A DNA stretch of 64,000 nucleotides from Symsagittifera roscoffensis (lineage: Eukaryota; Xenacoelomorpha; Acoela; Convolutidae), in assembly GCF_963678635.1 (NCBI RefSeq), contig NC_087065.1, positions 24,943,254-25,007,253 on the forward strand. Direction: 5' to 3'. Shown piece by piece: positions 18,722 through 28,709 of the stretch (the stretch's first letter is position 1; every line of letters begins with the position of its first letter). The notes beneath the pieces are model-generated. The model ran no database searches. It had not been told where the DNA came from and worked only from the letters and a program-made list of their open reading frames with translations. The translations under genes and the position numbers were made by a program.

Positions 18722-21453
18722 GGGCTCAAAGGTGTCTGACTCCTCAGACGAGTCGTCCTTGACTGGCTCGAAGGTATCAGACTCCCCATGACGTCCGGCG
18801 CTACGTTCACCGTCCTGTTCAATAGAGCCACACTGTTTATACCCAGCCTGGTTAGTTCTTGCTGTACCAAGTTGGATCGGACTAGCAGATCCAACGGAAC
18901 GGGCTCGCCTCTGGCTAAAAGCTTTATCTCCGCGGCCGTCTCCACTGGAAGGTCAGGGTGTCCGGGTATAGGATGCCCTGACTTGTCTAACCACCTAGTA
19001 AGTGGCAGTTTGTCGTAGGTTTCTTTGTCCAGAAAGGAAAACCCGTCTTTGATCTCTGATTGGTTAGCCTGTTTATCCTCGAGGCGCTCATAAAATTCTG
19101 TCTTTTTACTGAGGCTATCTGCGTTCTGATGCTTGTCACGGGTACGGTGCTCTATGATCTTGTGGTATCCATCCAGGCGCACGATCCAACGGCCAATATA
19201 ACTTTGGTCCATCGAATAGGTTTTCAGCCAGGCAAGGGCACGATCATCCACACGTAACTTGAAGGGAGCACTCCCCAAGTAGGCCCTGTATTTTTCCACG
19301 AAAGTGATCACCGCAAACATCTCCGCTTTTGGTGCGCCGTACTTCATTTCAGTATCACTCAGGACCTTACTCCCAGGGGCTATCGGACGAAGAACCGTTC
19401 TCCCGTTCCACTCCTGCTCCTGGTGAAGTATGTCCGTTATCGCAACCACTGATGCATCCGTGTCCAGCACAAACATCCCCTTCTCTGTTGGCATGCCGTG
19501 GACCGGTGCCTCGCAAAGTTCACGTTTGATGTTTTCAAATGAAACTTGTGCCTCATCAGTCCAGGTGAACTTTTTGCCCTTGTTTCTCATCAACCGCTGC
19601 ATGGGGTATATTTTGTCAGCATACCCCTTGATGAACTCTCGATAATAATTAGCGAATCCCAAAAAACTCATCAGCTGTGTATCCGTTTTAGGTGCCTTCC
19701 AGGTCAGCACCGCTTCAACCACTTCGGGGTCTGGTCTCACTCCATGTTTGTCAACCAGGCGACGCAGATACTTTATGGAATCCCTGAGGATTTCACACTT
19801 AGAGGGTTTACGTTTCAGACCCGCCTGCTTCATGCAAGAAAACACCTCCTCCAACCTCTCTATGTGGTCTTCTAAGGTTGGTGTTGCAATCACGACATCA
19901 TCAACATAACACATGATGAGATTCCCGTATTTCTTAGTGACGCTCGTGAGTGCCTGGGCCATCAGTCGCTGGAATGTGGCCGTCGCGTTGCACAATCCGA
20001 ATGGCATCCTCTTCCACTGGAACAATCCCAGCTCACACGCGAAGCCTGTTTTCTCTCGATCTTGCTTTCTGAGTGGCACTTGCCAGAACGCAGAGCCCAA
20101 ATCCAACGTCGTGAAGAACTTCGCGTCTCCCAGCTTGGATAGGCTCTCATCGATGCGGGGAATCGGGTATGCGTCCTTTATAGTCTTTGCGTTCAGATAA
20201 CGGAAATCACAACAAAATCTGAGTTGTCCCCCTTTCTTTTTCGCCATGACCACGCCACAAGCCCATGGGGACTTCGACGGCTCGATCATGTCGTACTCCA
20301 TTAACATCTCGATCTCCTTCCTACACGCTTCTGACTTGTTTGGGGTCATTCTTCTCGCCCCTTCCCTGTGAGGTACCGAGCCCTCTTCTATCTCAATCTC
20401 GTGTTCTACAAAATTACAACAACCTATGTCGGCCTTATGCTTCGACAAAACGTCTGCGTTCCGATTTAGCACCGCTCTGAGCGAATCTAGTTCTTTGTCT
20501 GATATTTTACCCTTCAGATGTTCTATCTCAGGTAAGACAGGTTTATTCGCTGCTAACTCTGCTTCCGTCGGCCTCTCAGGAAAGTTGGAACAACTAGACA
20601 GCCCATCATCTGTTTCCGACTTCATTGAAAACAATTTCCTAGAAGATTTCAATTCATTCACTCTCCTCATTATACATTCTTGGTTCGCATGCAATGGACA
20701 TTTAGTTACATCAAACTTTTTCAAGTTCTCCACACTCTGAAAGTCTGTGTTCAGAGGCAAAACGTTGCCAAGTTTCTTTCCCCTCTGTATTGTCACTGTT
20801 GTTGCTTCTGTGTTCAATAACACACTCACACATAGTCCGCTCTGAGTGAGTGAGAAGCTTCTTCCTAAAATAGCCGAGCTTTTACTGTTTGGATTTGGTA
20901 CCAGACACACCTGTCTGTCATTGCTGAGATCATTCAAGTTCCTCATCCTAAACGTCGCTACTACGGCTTGGTTTGGTTTTAATCTAACTTTTCGATCCAG
21001 AAAAATCGGCACCTTGGCCTGGTTAATTAAGATCTTATTAAGGGGTCTCTTTTCATACTTTCTCTCAGGATCCTTGATCCTAATCAACCCGTCATTGAGA
21101 TCGATCGTGACGTCAAAGTTGCAAACGAAATCCCTTCCTAAGATGAACTGATCGGATTCGTCCAAATTCTCCTCTACTAGGAAGCTCATCCAAAGATGTC
21201 TTCCTCCGAGCTGCAGTGAAATGATCGGGGTTCGTCCAGTCACATAGATCGCTCCCTGATTGGCCGCTGCCAACCTGATGTTTGTCGGTATGAGATCCGA
21301 CCTCTCGAAACCCATGTTGGTCCAAGTTTTGACTGGCATGACACTAACCACTGCTCCCGTGTCTAGCAGTCCCTTTACTGAAAGTTGTCTGCCTTGCACG
21401 TCCAGAACGTGTGCGGCCAGATCGGCCTCGCAACCTATGTGCACCGCATCTTG
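18691..21453 (-). CDS. pol: Protease, reverse transcriptase and RNase H (F1-left)
   Basis: 917 codons from a GTG at 21444, in the same frame as gag and separated from it only by the TAA at 21454-21456. Retropepsin: LLDTGAVVSVMP with D28-T29-G30-A31 and a later ILGRDF. Reverse transcriptase: DFRYLN, the LDLGSAFWQVPL block with the first catalytic Asp, FGLCNATATFQRLM, and YVDD at residues 513-516 (codon starting 19908). Connection and Ty3-type RNase H: FLGFANYYREFI, VLDTDAS, then a conserved Glu and Asp (AEMFAV, VDDRAL) and HQNADSLSK. All catalytic residues are present. The C-terminus is altered by a 355-bp deletion, relative to F1-right 38611-38965, that changes frame just before the stop and separates this frame from integrase. 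Confidence 0.95.
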   Translation of the reverse strand, partial: QDAVHIGCEADLAAHVLDVQGRQLSVKGLLDTGAVVSVMPVKTWTNMGFERSDLIPTNIRLAAANQGAIYVTGRTPIISLQLGGRHLWMSFLVEENLDESDQFILGRDFVCNFDVTIDLNDGLIRIKDPERKYEKRPLNKILINQAKVPIFLDRKVRLKPNQAVVATFRMRNLNDLSNDRQVCLVPNPNSKSSAILGRSFSLTQSGLCVSVLLNTEATTVTIQRGKKLGNVLPLNTDFQSVENLKKFDVTKCPLHANQECIMRRVNELKSSRKLFSMKSETDDGLSSCSNFPERPTEAELAANKPVLPEIEHLKGKISDKELDSLRAVLNRNADVLSKHKADIGCCNFVEHEIEIEEGSVPHREGARRMTPNKSEACRKEIEMLMEYDMIEPSKSPWACGVVMAKKKGGQLRFCCDFRYLNAKTIKDAYPIPRIDESLSKLGDAKFFTTLDLGSAFWQVPLRKQDREKTGFACELGLFQWKRMPFGLCNATATFQRLMAQALTSVTKKYGNLIMCYVDDVVIATPTLEDHIERLEEVFSCMKQAGLKRKPSKCEILRDSIKYLRRLVDKHGVRPDPEVVEAVLTWKAPKTDTQLMSFLGFANYYREFIKGYADKIYPMQRLMRNKGKKFTWTDEAQVSFENIKRELCEAPVHGMPTEKGMFVLDTDASVVAITDILHQEQEWNGRTVLRPIAPGSKVLSDTEMKYGAPKAEMFAVITFVEKYRAYLGSAPFKLRVDDRALAWLKTYSMDQSYIGRWIVRLDGYHKIIEHRTRDKHQNADSLSKKTEFYERLEDKQANQSEIKDGFSFLDKETYDKLPLTRWLDKSGHPIPGHPDLPVETAAEIKLLARGEPVPLDLLVRSNLVQQELTRLGINSVALLNRTVNVAPDVMGSLIPSSQSRTTRLRSQTPLSPCRTTCPGRG

Positions 21454-24400
21454 TTAGAGCATCGCGTTGTGTCCGATCCGTCTAACCTTCAGCTCCTCTT
21501 GACCAATGTATATCCGGCCAATCTGATCGTTCGCATCAGTTATGTGAGCTTTCGTGTAGATATTGATGCCATCCACATTCATTAGGATCGGGTAAGGGCC
21601 ATGGACATCGATATAATGTCCGTCCACTTTCATCAGCCTCGGACCTCCCGTTGTGAGCAGCGCTCGCACTGCCCTGGAGTCCAGTTTGGGATCTTTCTCC
21701 TTCAGGTAGTCGGCATAGATGTCCAGGTGGACTAGTGTAATCTCGGATGGTTCACTCAAGTTCTTAACCACCTGGTGCCCTGCGACTGAGATGATGGACA
21801 TTATTTTGGTCCCCTCCTTCGTCATGCCGAAAGTCTTACCAGATATAACGTTCAGTTTTAGTCCCTGTTTCCTGGGTTCCTCTTTGTCTTCTACTTTTGT
21901 CGTTTTACCCAGAACATTAAAACTTTCCCGAAGATCTGTGCCTTCCAGCTCCGACCTTACCCATTGCTCCACTTCTTTCGTGGCTAGGTCCTGTTTGACA
22001 TTCTGCAGCGCTGTCCTTGCCGCCAGGCCGTAATCCAGCTTGAGTGGGCTAGACGACTCTGCTTCGAGGTTCGAGGCTACCACCTCGTCAGGCCATGTCT
22101 TAACCTTTTTGGTCGTGAAGGTGCTCGGTGTCGTCTCCTTTCTCCGAGATTCAGCCTCGTTCATCAGACGTGCTTGACTGGCCTTGACACCCGAAAGCGC
22201 CTCTTCATGGCGGGGATGTTTCGCGTCCGCTACTGCATCCCAAAATTGACTACAATCCGACTTGAAGTGTCCCTCCAAATTACAGAAGAAACACCTCGGA
22301 CCATATTTCATGATGAGCCCTCTGACGTACTCTTCATGATCCTCGTCGGTCGCGTCGGCGTCCTCGAGAAAGTAGCCTATGGCCTTCATGTTCTGTTTGT
22401 ATGCAGAACACGCGGAAACGTGATGGTCCATCGAACCACAATTCGCACACGACCTCCTCTTATCCATGTCATCGCGAGGTTTGTACCAACTGGAATTCGC
22501 ACCAGTGTTTGTCCCGCTATAGCTGCCATAATTGCTGTAACGGTTTTGCGCCCTCGGTTTTATGAGTAAATACTCGCGTGACTTCATACGCAAGTCGTCG
22601 GGCGTGGGTACCTGGTCAAGCGACAGGGTGAAGTGAGTGGCCAACATCGTCTTCAACTCCTCACTCCTTACTCCGTCCATGAACTTCGAAGCAATCGCCA
22701 AGTTTCGCTCGGATATTTTCTCATCTGGGTTGCTTCTCCTCCTAAGCAATTCAAGGTCGTCCAAAAATTTATCTATGGATTCGTCCTCTCTTTGACGCCT
22801 CTTCTCGAACTTCACCATAGCCTGGTGCCCTTGTACTCCAGAGCCGAAACGATTCAGCAGGATATCGAATATCTTGCGAGCGCTGTCTCTCTCATTGGCT
22901 CTTTTCGCCATAACACAACTTAATGAAGTACCCTCCAGATTGCTCGTCAGCGCGCTGCACTCTTGTTTCTTGGAGATATTCTCTTCCTCAAAGTGTAACT
23001 TCATCACCTCTATCCAAGTATCAATGCAGCCGTCTGACTCGTCTTTATATGACTTCGGCTTTTTCAGTGTCCTTCTTGACCTCTCTCCTCTCTCGGTTGA
23101 CTTCGAGAGCTTGGTGATGAATGTTTCGAGAGATCTGTTCAGAGGCTCAAACATCGAGGCATACATCGTTGTGTCCTGTGAGACCGTAGTCAGATCTGGT
23201 ACTGAACTGACTTGTGGCACAGTTGGCAACCTTGTCTCCGGGGTGGCATCTGCCTCCGGTGGAACTGGATTCGTCCAGCCAGGCCTCGACGGGGCTGCCC
23301 TTGGCCGATCCTTGTTTCTGGGTTCGTAGTTCGTTCTCGAGCCTTGCTGGGCTCTGGCATTGCTGCCCGTACCATCTCCATCATTTGCATGGCGTGAGCG
23401 CTCCCTTGGGTTGGAACGCTCCTGCCAATTGCTCCCATTCAGGATCGCGTCAAGCTTCCGCATCATTAAGTCAGACTTTGCATCTAACCTTTTCTCCAGG
23501 CTAGTCATCGTGTGGGCGTAGGTACTATCATGATCCTTCAACAATCGTTCGATTTCCCTGGTCATCCTAGCCTCTCTTTCGTATGACTCCTTGTTTGCCT
23601 GTGCCAGGCTCTCCGCCAGGCATTGATCGGTGTTGCGAATCAACTGAGCCTGATCAACCCTCGCCTGCGACTTCACATGCGTTAGTTCGTCTCTCAGATT
23701 CTCTTGACCTTTGTGAGCTCTCTCATCAACCTGATCTATTCTTTTAGTCATGTCCCGCCTCAGTTCATCTAGACCATTCATTACGCCAGCGAACATGTCA
23801 CTTTTGTCGCCAGTGGCCCCAAATGACGGGGTTAGTCCCAGAGAAGATGAGGTCAACTGCGGCTGCAGCCTGTTGCTTGATGACGCACCGCCTTTTTGCT
23901 TGCTCATCGACGTCATTAATCTGTCGAAGGTTGATGACGCTCCCATCGTTATCCCATCTGACATGGGCCTGGTCGGCGAGGCAGAAGACGTCTCCCTGCT
24001 CATGTCGTTCCTTGGGCACGGTGTGAAGTTCACATCCGGATGGGTTATTTCCGGTTGGTCGTAACTAGAGGACAGACCTCCGGCTTGTAGCGACGTCACG
24101 CGCTCATCGTACAATGACTTCCAACTTTTCTTTGCCTTCGAGAACGTCTGCTCTTCACTCGGACTCATACTCGACATCATCGCGTTGCTGCTCTGCTTGG
24201 CCAAAGATGAGTGTGTACTTGTCGGATGTGAAGGTTCCTTTCTCCATTTATAGCTCTTAGTCTCTGATTTGGACATTCCCCTGTACAACACTTCCTCCCG
24301 AGGTTCGACCTCGGGACGCTCCGAGGTCTCCTCTGTCCTCTCGACTTCCTCCCGCTCGAGGTCCTCGCTCGGCTCAAAGTCGGGTCGAATGAGCGTCTGT

Positions 24401-24669
24401 TCTCCCTCGTCAGAGGGGTCCACAAGCGTTTCGCTCGCGGTTCCGGCTTCGGCGCTCCGCCTTTGATCGCCATCGAGGTTTTTCTCGCTCCTCAATCTCA
24501 TTCCGCTCACTGAAAGATTAGGTTGACCTTTAGTCGATTCGTTTTCAGCAAACACGTCGGAGGCGCTGCTAAACGAGGACTGGCTACGCCTAGTTTTAAA
24601 TTTTCGCGTGCTGCCCTTGCTCAGCCTGGGAATCTTAGTAGTCGATCCTAACGAGTCCCTGCGCTGCAT
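21454..24669 (-). CDS. gag: Gag polyprotein (F1-left)
   Basis: I prefer the ATG at 24669 (MQRRDSLGS), which F1-right shares at 32720, over the ATG at 24687. With 24687 as residue 1: residues 1-150 are Ser/Glu/Arg-rich and disordered; about 300-420 form a long heptad coiled coil (DELRRDMTKRIDQVDERA onward); about 560-700 match the helical retrotransposon Gag/capsid pattern (AKRANERDSARKIFDILLNRF, then RRQREDESIDKFLDDLELL); two CX2CX4HX4C zinc knuckles follow, C747-C760 and C799-C812, the usual RNA-binding nucleocapsid. A further 260 residues lead to the TAA at 21454, which is GAA (Glu) in F1-right, so Gag and Pol were probably one frame. At over 1,070 residues it is far longer than a usual Ty3 Gag. 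Confidence 0.92.
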   Translation of the reverse strand: MQRRDSLGSTTKIPRLSKGSTRKFKTRRSQSSFSSASDVFAENESTKGQPNLSVSGMRLRSEKNLDGDQRRSAEAGTASETLVDPSDEGEQTLIRPDFEPSEDLEREEVERTEETSERPEVEPREEVLYRGMSKSETKSYKWRKEPSHPTSTHSSLAKQSSNAMMSSMSPSEEQTFSKAKKSWKSLYDERVTSLQAGGLSSSYDQPEITHPDVNFTPCPRNDMSRETSSASPTRPMSDGITMGASSTFDRLMTSMSKQKGGASSSNRLQPQLTSSSLGLTPSFGATGDKSDMFAGVMNGLDELRRDMTKRIDQVDERAHKGQENLRDELTHVKSQARVDQAQLIRNTDQCLAESLAQANKESYEREARMTREIERLLKDHDSTYAHTMTSLEKRLDAKSDLMMRKLDAILNGSNWQERSNPRERSRHANDGDGTGSNARAQQGSRTNYEPRNKDRPRAAPSRPGWTNPVPPEADATPETRLPTVPQVSSVPDLTTVSQDTTMYASMFEPLNRSLETFITKLSKSTERGERSRRTLKKPKSYKDESDGCIDTWIEVMKLHFEEENISKKQECSALTSNLEGTSLSCVMAKRANERDSARKIFDILLNRFGSGVQGHQAMVKFEKRRQREDESIDKFLDDLELLRRRSNPDEKISERNLAIASKFMDGVRSEELKTMLATHFTLSLDQVPTPDDLRMKSREYLLIKPRAQNRYSNYGSYSGTNTGANSSWYKPRDDMDKRRSCANCGSMDHHVSACSAYKQNMKAIGYFLEDADATDEDHEEYVRGLIMKYGPRCFFCNLEGHFKSDCSQFWDAVADAKHPRHEEALSGVKASQARLMNEAESRRKETTPSTFTTKKVKTWPDEVVASNLEAESSSPLKLDYGLAARTALQNVKQDLATKEVEQWVRSELEGTDLRESFNVLGKTTKVEDKEEPRKQGLKLNVISGKTFGMTKEGTKIMSIISVAGHQVVKNLSEPSEITLVHLDIYADYLKEKDPKLDSRAVRALLTTGGPRLMKVDGHYIDVHGPYPILMNVDGINIYTKAHITDANDQIGRIYIGQEELKVRRIGHNAML

Positions 24670-25029
24670 ACTTTGTGACATACACAAAAAAAATAATATT
24701 CGTATGTCAAAAAGTCAGTATCAATCTCTTAGGTTTCTCAATGACAATCTTAGTGACTCGGCTAGAATTACGCACACACACAGGGCCTGCTCAGTATTGA
24801 TATAATGCTAACTCAACCCTGTCGTATAGTATAACAGTATCACAAGATTTTCACAAAATATAATCAACACACGAAACACAATAGATAATCAGATAAGAAT
24901 ATCCTACAGGTGACAGCGACCTTTTGTCAGTATCAATTTGTCGCCACACAATTTATCAAGTCACTGCTTTGTTAAAATTAAACAATCTTTGATAAAAAGC
25001 AGTGATGATTCAGAAACAGATCAATAAAA

Positions 25030-25395
25030 CTTAGTCTTAAAGAAAAAGACTTCCCCCAATCGGAACGATCCGAAAGAACAAAGCCCAGGACACAGTCTTC
25101 TCAAGTGGGTGTGTATTTGCCTAATACACCCACCGAGGTCTTCTTTTAGGTGCCCCGCGATTGCCCGAGCTGTCCTATCAAGTGGCTCAAGGCAACCTCT
25201 GATCGAAAAGTTCTAAAGTCTATGAAAAAGCTCCCCCACACCCGGAACGCTCCAAGTGCACGAGAGCAGGGAACAACTATTTTTCTCAAGTGAGTGTGTA
25301 TTTGCCTAATACACTCACCGAGGTCTTCTTTTATTTGTTCCCGGATTGCCCGAACTTTCCTATTAATTAGCTCAAGGCAACCGCACAACCAAAAT
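25030..25395 (-). promoter_or_regulatory. Tandem RNA hairpin module upstream of gag (F1-left)
   Basis: Two ~185-bp imperfect tandem units. Each contains an almost perfect hairpin with a conserved TTTGCCT-type loop: 25105-25133 (GTGGGTG arm, CACCCAC arm) and 25290-25318 (GTGAGTG arm, CACTCAC arm). The G-to-A change in one arm is matched by C-to-T in the other, so base pairing is maintained. Outer stems and a GCCCGAGC/GCCCGAAC segment are shared too. Likely an RNA structure acting in the genomic transcript. Confidence 0.65.
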
Positions 25396-25614
25396 CACAA
25401 TCAAAAAAAAAATTTTTTGTTCGGGTACTTCTGATACACCCGATCTAGAATCCAAAATTGATCACGAATTTCCGGGTCAAAAATGGGCTCTTATGATCCT
25501 AATAAGCGCCTAATATCCTAATATGATTTTGATTAAATGGATATTTTCCGTTTCCCAAATCGCCACGGAAGATTTCCTCAAGTTTCTAACAAGGAAGATT
25601 GTTTAGAAGGTTTA

Positions 25615-27610
25615 AGACACTCCGGAGGGTTACCTCGGAGGGTACCTTGATCACCCAAGTTACTTCGGAGGGTACCTTAATCACCCAAGTCACTTCGGAG
25701 GGTCCCCCTAAATTTACTAAGGAGGGTCAATAAGATGCTTAATATGCTCCGGAGGGTTACTTCGGAGGGTACCTCCAAAATTTTCAAATTTCTGAGCCTC
25801 ACTCAGAAGGGCCTTCAATTAACTTCAGGAAGCGTCAAAACAAGCTTAATTCTCTATGGGAGGGCTGTCTCAACTTCTTTGGATAACCTCGTGGAAATTT
25901 TCCACTAAGGAGGGTTGCTAAGGACCTTAGCTGACTCCAGAGGGTTACCTCGGAGGGTTCCCCAAAAATCAAAAAAAAAAGTTATGTCACCGCAATAAAG
26001 TCTCCAAAAGCGGTCTACCTGACTTAAAACTAGGTTGGCTGACATGGTCAACCTTCCCAGTTGGATAAAAAGGTGCTTTGATAAAATTTTCCGCCGCTCG
26101 GAGGGTTACCTGTAATTTGGACCCTCCGAACCGGCAAATTCTAAAAAAATTTTCTTTTCCGAGATTATCAACCTAAAAACGGTTGCGGTCCGAAAAAATG
26201 GTCCAAAACGTCGACTTATGGTACCAAAATTACCCCGATCGGATGACTAGTCTATGAGAAATTGCCAAAAACATTTTTGTCCAAATGGCCTGTTTTTACC
26301 ACCTTTATAGGTTCTGAGAAACTTTTTCCGCAATTCCTATCGAAAGTGCCTACAAACAATTGAAACGAGCGTAGTAGCCCTGTACGGCACTGGAACAGTG
26401 CAAAAAACCGGATCAAAATTGGTTTGGAGACAAAAATTTGGCCAATAACTATCAAATTTGGACCCTCCGGTTCCTTCCTTTTCTAATCCTTAAGTCGTTA
26501 GCTCTATCCAAGGAGCCAATCGGAGGGTTACTCAAGAATTTCTCTAATAACCGAGCACGTTATGCTAGCACGCTCCTAACGCAAAAAATTTTATTGCTCT
26601 AACTCTAAAAACTCAAAAACTCGATCCCCAAAACCGATTGACAAAATTCAGAAAATTATCGAAATTTTGACCGAAAAATTTTCGTTTTTTCCAACTTCTA
26701 CTGAGTCTTTTCTCACGCGGTTTCTTTAGTTAGGGGGGTCGATCTACGTAGCTACTCCCTATATAAAAGCTTTTTGTTGTTCGGGAAAGCTCGGATATCC
26801 AAAAATTTGGGGGTCTACAGTTTGATCGAAAATCGATGATTTTCGACAAAATTGGGTGTTTTTTGGGTCTAATTGAGGAGATAAGTAATATGTAATAAGG
26901 ATAATAACCTATTAGTAGTCGTTAATGAATAGTACTATACCCTCCTTTGCACCAAAATACCCGAATTAAGACCCTTAACTCGGAAAGTTGTAATCGATGG
27001 AGGGTACAATCGGACCGCGCCAATCGTGCCCCCCACCACTTAAGTTTTAATGAAATAGTACCCGAATGATACTAAAATTGCTTCAACGATACCCAACAGT
27101 CGTTGCGGATGTTGTCCCTGATGTCCCTGTTGAGTGTGGAACACGTTGATCAGCTTGCCACTCTACCCTCCGGTCACCGGCAAAATCACCATTAACGTGC
27201 TTAAACACTCAAATTACACTCGAGGGAGGGTATCCAACCCTTTACCAAAACACACAATCTTTCTATCAGAAACGATATAAATCAATCTGAAACAACAACA
27301 AATAGGAAGGTCAGATCACATCTCGTTCGGAAATAACATATAAACTGTCACTTTATGTTTTTTACTGTTTTTGGTCTTTTTTGGATTTTTTTTTACTGTT
27401 TTTTGTACTTTTTTGTTTTCAAATAAATTTATTTTTGGCTTTTTTTTGGTTATACACTATTTTTGTTTGGTTTTACGCTTTCTCTTTAATTGTTTTTGGT
27501 CCTGGGACCTCAGGACAAGCGGGCTCGAGATTTCCCACCTAACCCTCCGGCCCCCGGAATTTTCGGTGTTAACTAAGTTAAAAAGCTAAATAGAACTGGA
27601 CGGAGGGTAC
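25615..27610. repeat. Dispersed GGAGGGT motif field (F1-left leader)
   Basis: Roughly twenty copies of CGGAGGGT or its complement ACCCTCCG, most dense at 25620-25950 (several as TCGGAGGGTACC with a CACCCAAG spacer) and then about every 50-400 bp to 27605. In F2 the equivalent places carry GGAAGGGT/CCCTTCCGGATT instead. Confidence 0.75.
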
Positions 27611-27726
27611 GCACCTTCCCCCCAGTACAATAACGGTCATTAAGGCCTCTATTTCGGGCTTACGCCCGGAGCGGAGGTTTCGTCGCTGAAACGCTTGCTG
27701 ATCATGATGGTCTTATGCCTTTGACA

Positions 27727-27745
27727 GGCCCACCCAGGAGTGCCA
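27727..27745 (-). promoter_or_regulatory. Primer binding site (F1-left), tRNA-Asn type
   Basis: Plus-strand GGCCCACCCAGGAGTGCCA, 12 nt from the LTR. It differs from the F1-right site by one base (T for C in GGAGCGCCA), likely a later mutation. Confidence 0.65.
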
Positions 27746-27757
27746 TAAAAACGTCTA

Positions 27758-28639
27758 TGTTACATTCGCCCAAATACTACACAGCGACGGAGCGTAGAAA
27801 AAGTACCTATTAAAGACTGGCAGGCGTCAGTTACCTTAATCCTACTCGTTTTTCACCGTCTCGACCTTGCCAGTTGATTTTCTGGTCTGTCTAGGGCTAA
27901 GTAAAAAGTTACTATTTTTAGGCCATCAGTCAAACGACTTTTGATCAGCTTTCGTTTGCATGCGAACACAACCACATAGCTGAGTCTCGGATCCTCAGAC
28001 TACGTGATTGTCATTAAAAACACGGCTCGAACAAACTATTTTAACATGTTTTTGTGTGACAGTTCTATGTTAAATCCATTGCAGATGGATTGACCCTTTC
28101 CTCTTTCTAGCTACTCATATTCTAAAATATCAAACTATACCGGTGTTAAATTAAAGTTTCACGACATCCAGGTAGCTATATAGTTAGTTTTATACAGTCC
28201 CTTCACATAAACAGTCTCTGGGGGACCAAGCCTCCGCTCCCGTAATATTCCAGTGATAACGCTCTTATCTCTCCTAATTTGCGTCCCGGGAGGGTTCCGT
28301 GGAATACTCCTTCCCCACTGAAGCTTCCTTCTCCACTAGTATCCGCTGACAAGTGTCTTATCGTGCGTTGTTGCCACGATAAGAGGCTTCGTATTTTCCG
28401 TCTCTTGTACGACTGTTTTTCACAATTCTGTCGTTGTTCTTATTTTCTCAGCTTTTTGGTCAAAATGGCCGTTTTTCGTATTTCTGAGAAATATCAACTT
28501 GAAAATCGAACTTTTAAAAATAGAAAAGTTCAGAATACTTCGACCCTCCTTTCAATCACTTTTTTGCTGTTAAGGCCTTTTCTCTCTGATTCGTGCTTCG
28601 TCGGAAGGTTGCGCTGTGCCATTCTGGCAGAATGGCACA
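27758..28639 (-). repeat. 5' LTR of F1-left (882 bp)
   Basis: Plus-strand ends TGTTACATTCGCCC and GAATGGCACA. Direct repeat partner of 4787-5670. The opposing LTR at 28710-29591 is an inverted, clearly more diverged copy with several indels. Confidence 0.93.
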
Positions 28640-28709
28640 CTGGTTATTACGAAAACATTCGTTTTTTAATTGAACTTATATTGACTTAAAACTTGTAAAT
28701 AAGAACAGA
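28640..28709. other. 70-bp spacer between two head-to-head 5' LTRs
   Basis: AT-rich unique sequence, probably host DNA separating two independent insertions. No internal symmetry, so it is not a simple palindrome centre. Confidence 0.6.

Larger units (their letters stand above)
24670..27726 (-). other. F1-left 5' leader (about 3.06 kb), non-coding
   Basis: Holds, from gag outward, a 9-bp stem at 24962-25004 (CACTGCTTT with AAAGCAGTG), two tandem RNA hairpin units (25030-25395), and a field of GGAGGGT/ACCCTCC motifs (25615-27610). No credible gene. The F1-right leader 29623-32719 is its inverted counterpart with many substitutions and indels. Confidence 0.65.
4787..28639 (-). mobile_element. 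F1-left: complete giant Ty3-type LTR retroelement, 23,853 bp
   Basis: Both LTRs are present in direct orientation (4787-5670 and 27758-28639) and differ at only a small percentage of sites, so the insertion is fairly recent. Internally, on the minus strand: primer site, 3.06-kb leader, gag, protease-RT-RNase H, integrase with macro-like tail, ORF3 and a polypurine tract next to the 3' LTR. Typical Ty3 elements are 5-7 kb; the extra length comes from the leader, the integrase extension and the 8.7-kb ORF3. Flanks share only CTG (4784-4786 and 28640-28642), so no 4-6 bp target duplication is evident. Coding lesions: TAA at the gag-pol border, a 355-bp deletion between RNase H and integrase, five stops and two frameshifts in ORF3. 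Confidence 0.93.

Noticed and set aside
4784-28642. CTG as target-site duplication of F1-left
   Set aside because: Only three bases match; Ty3-type elements usually give 4-6 bp, and a 3-bp match is easily chance.
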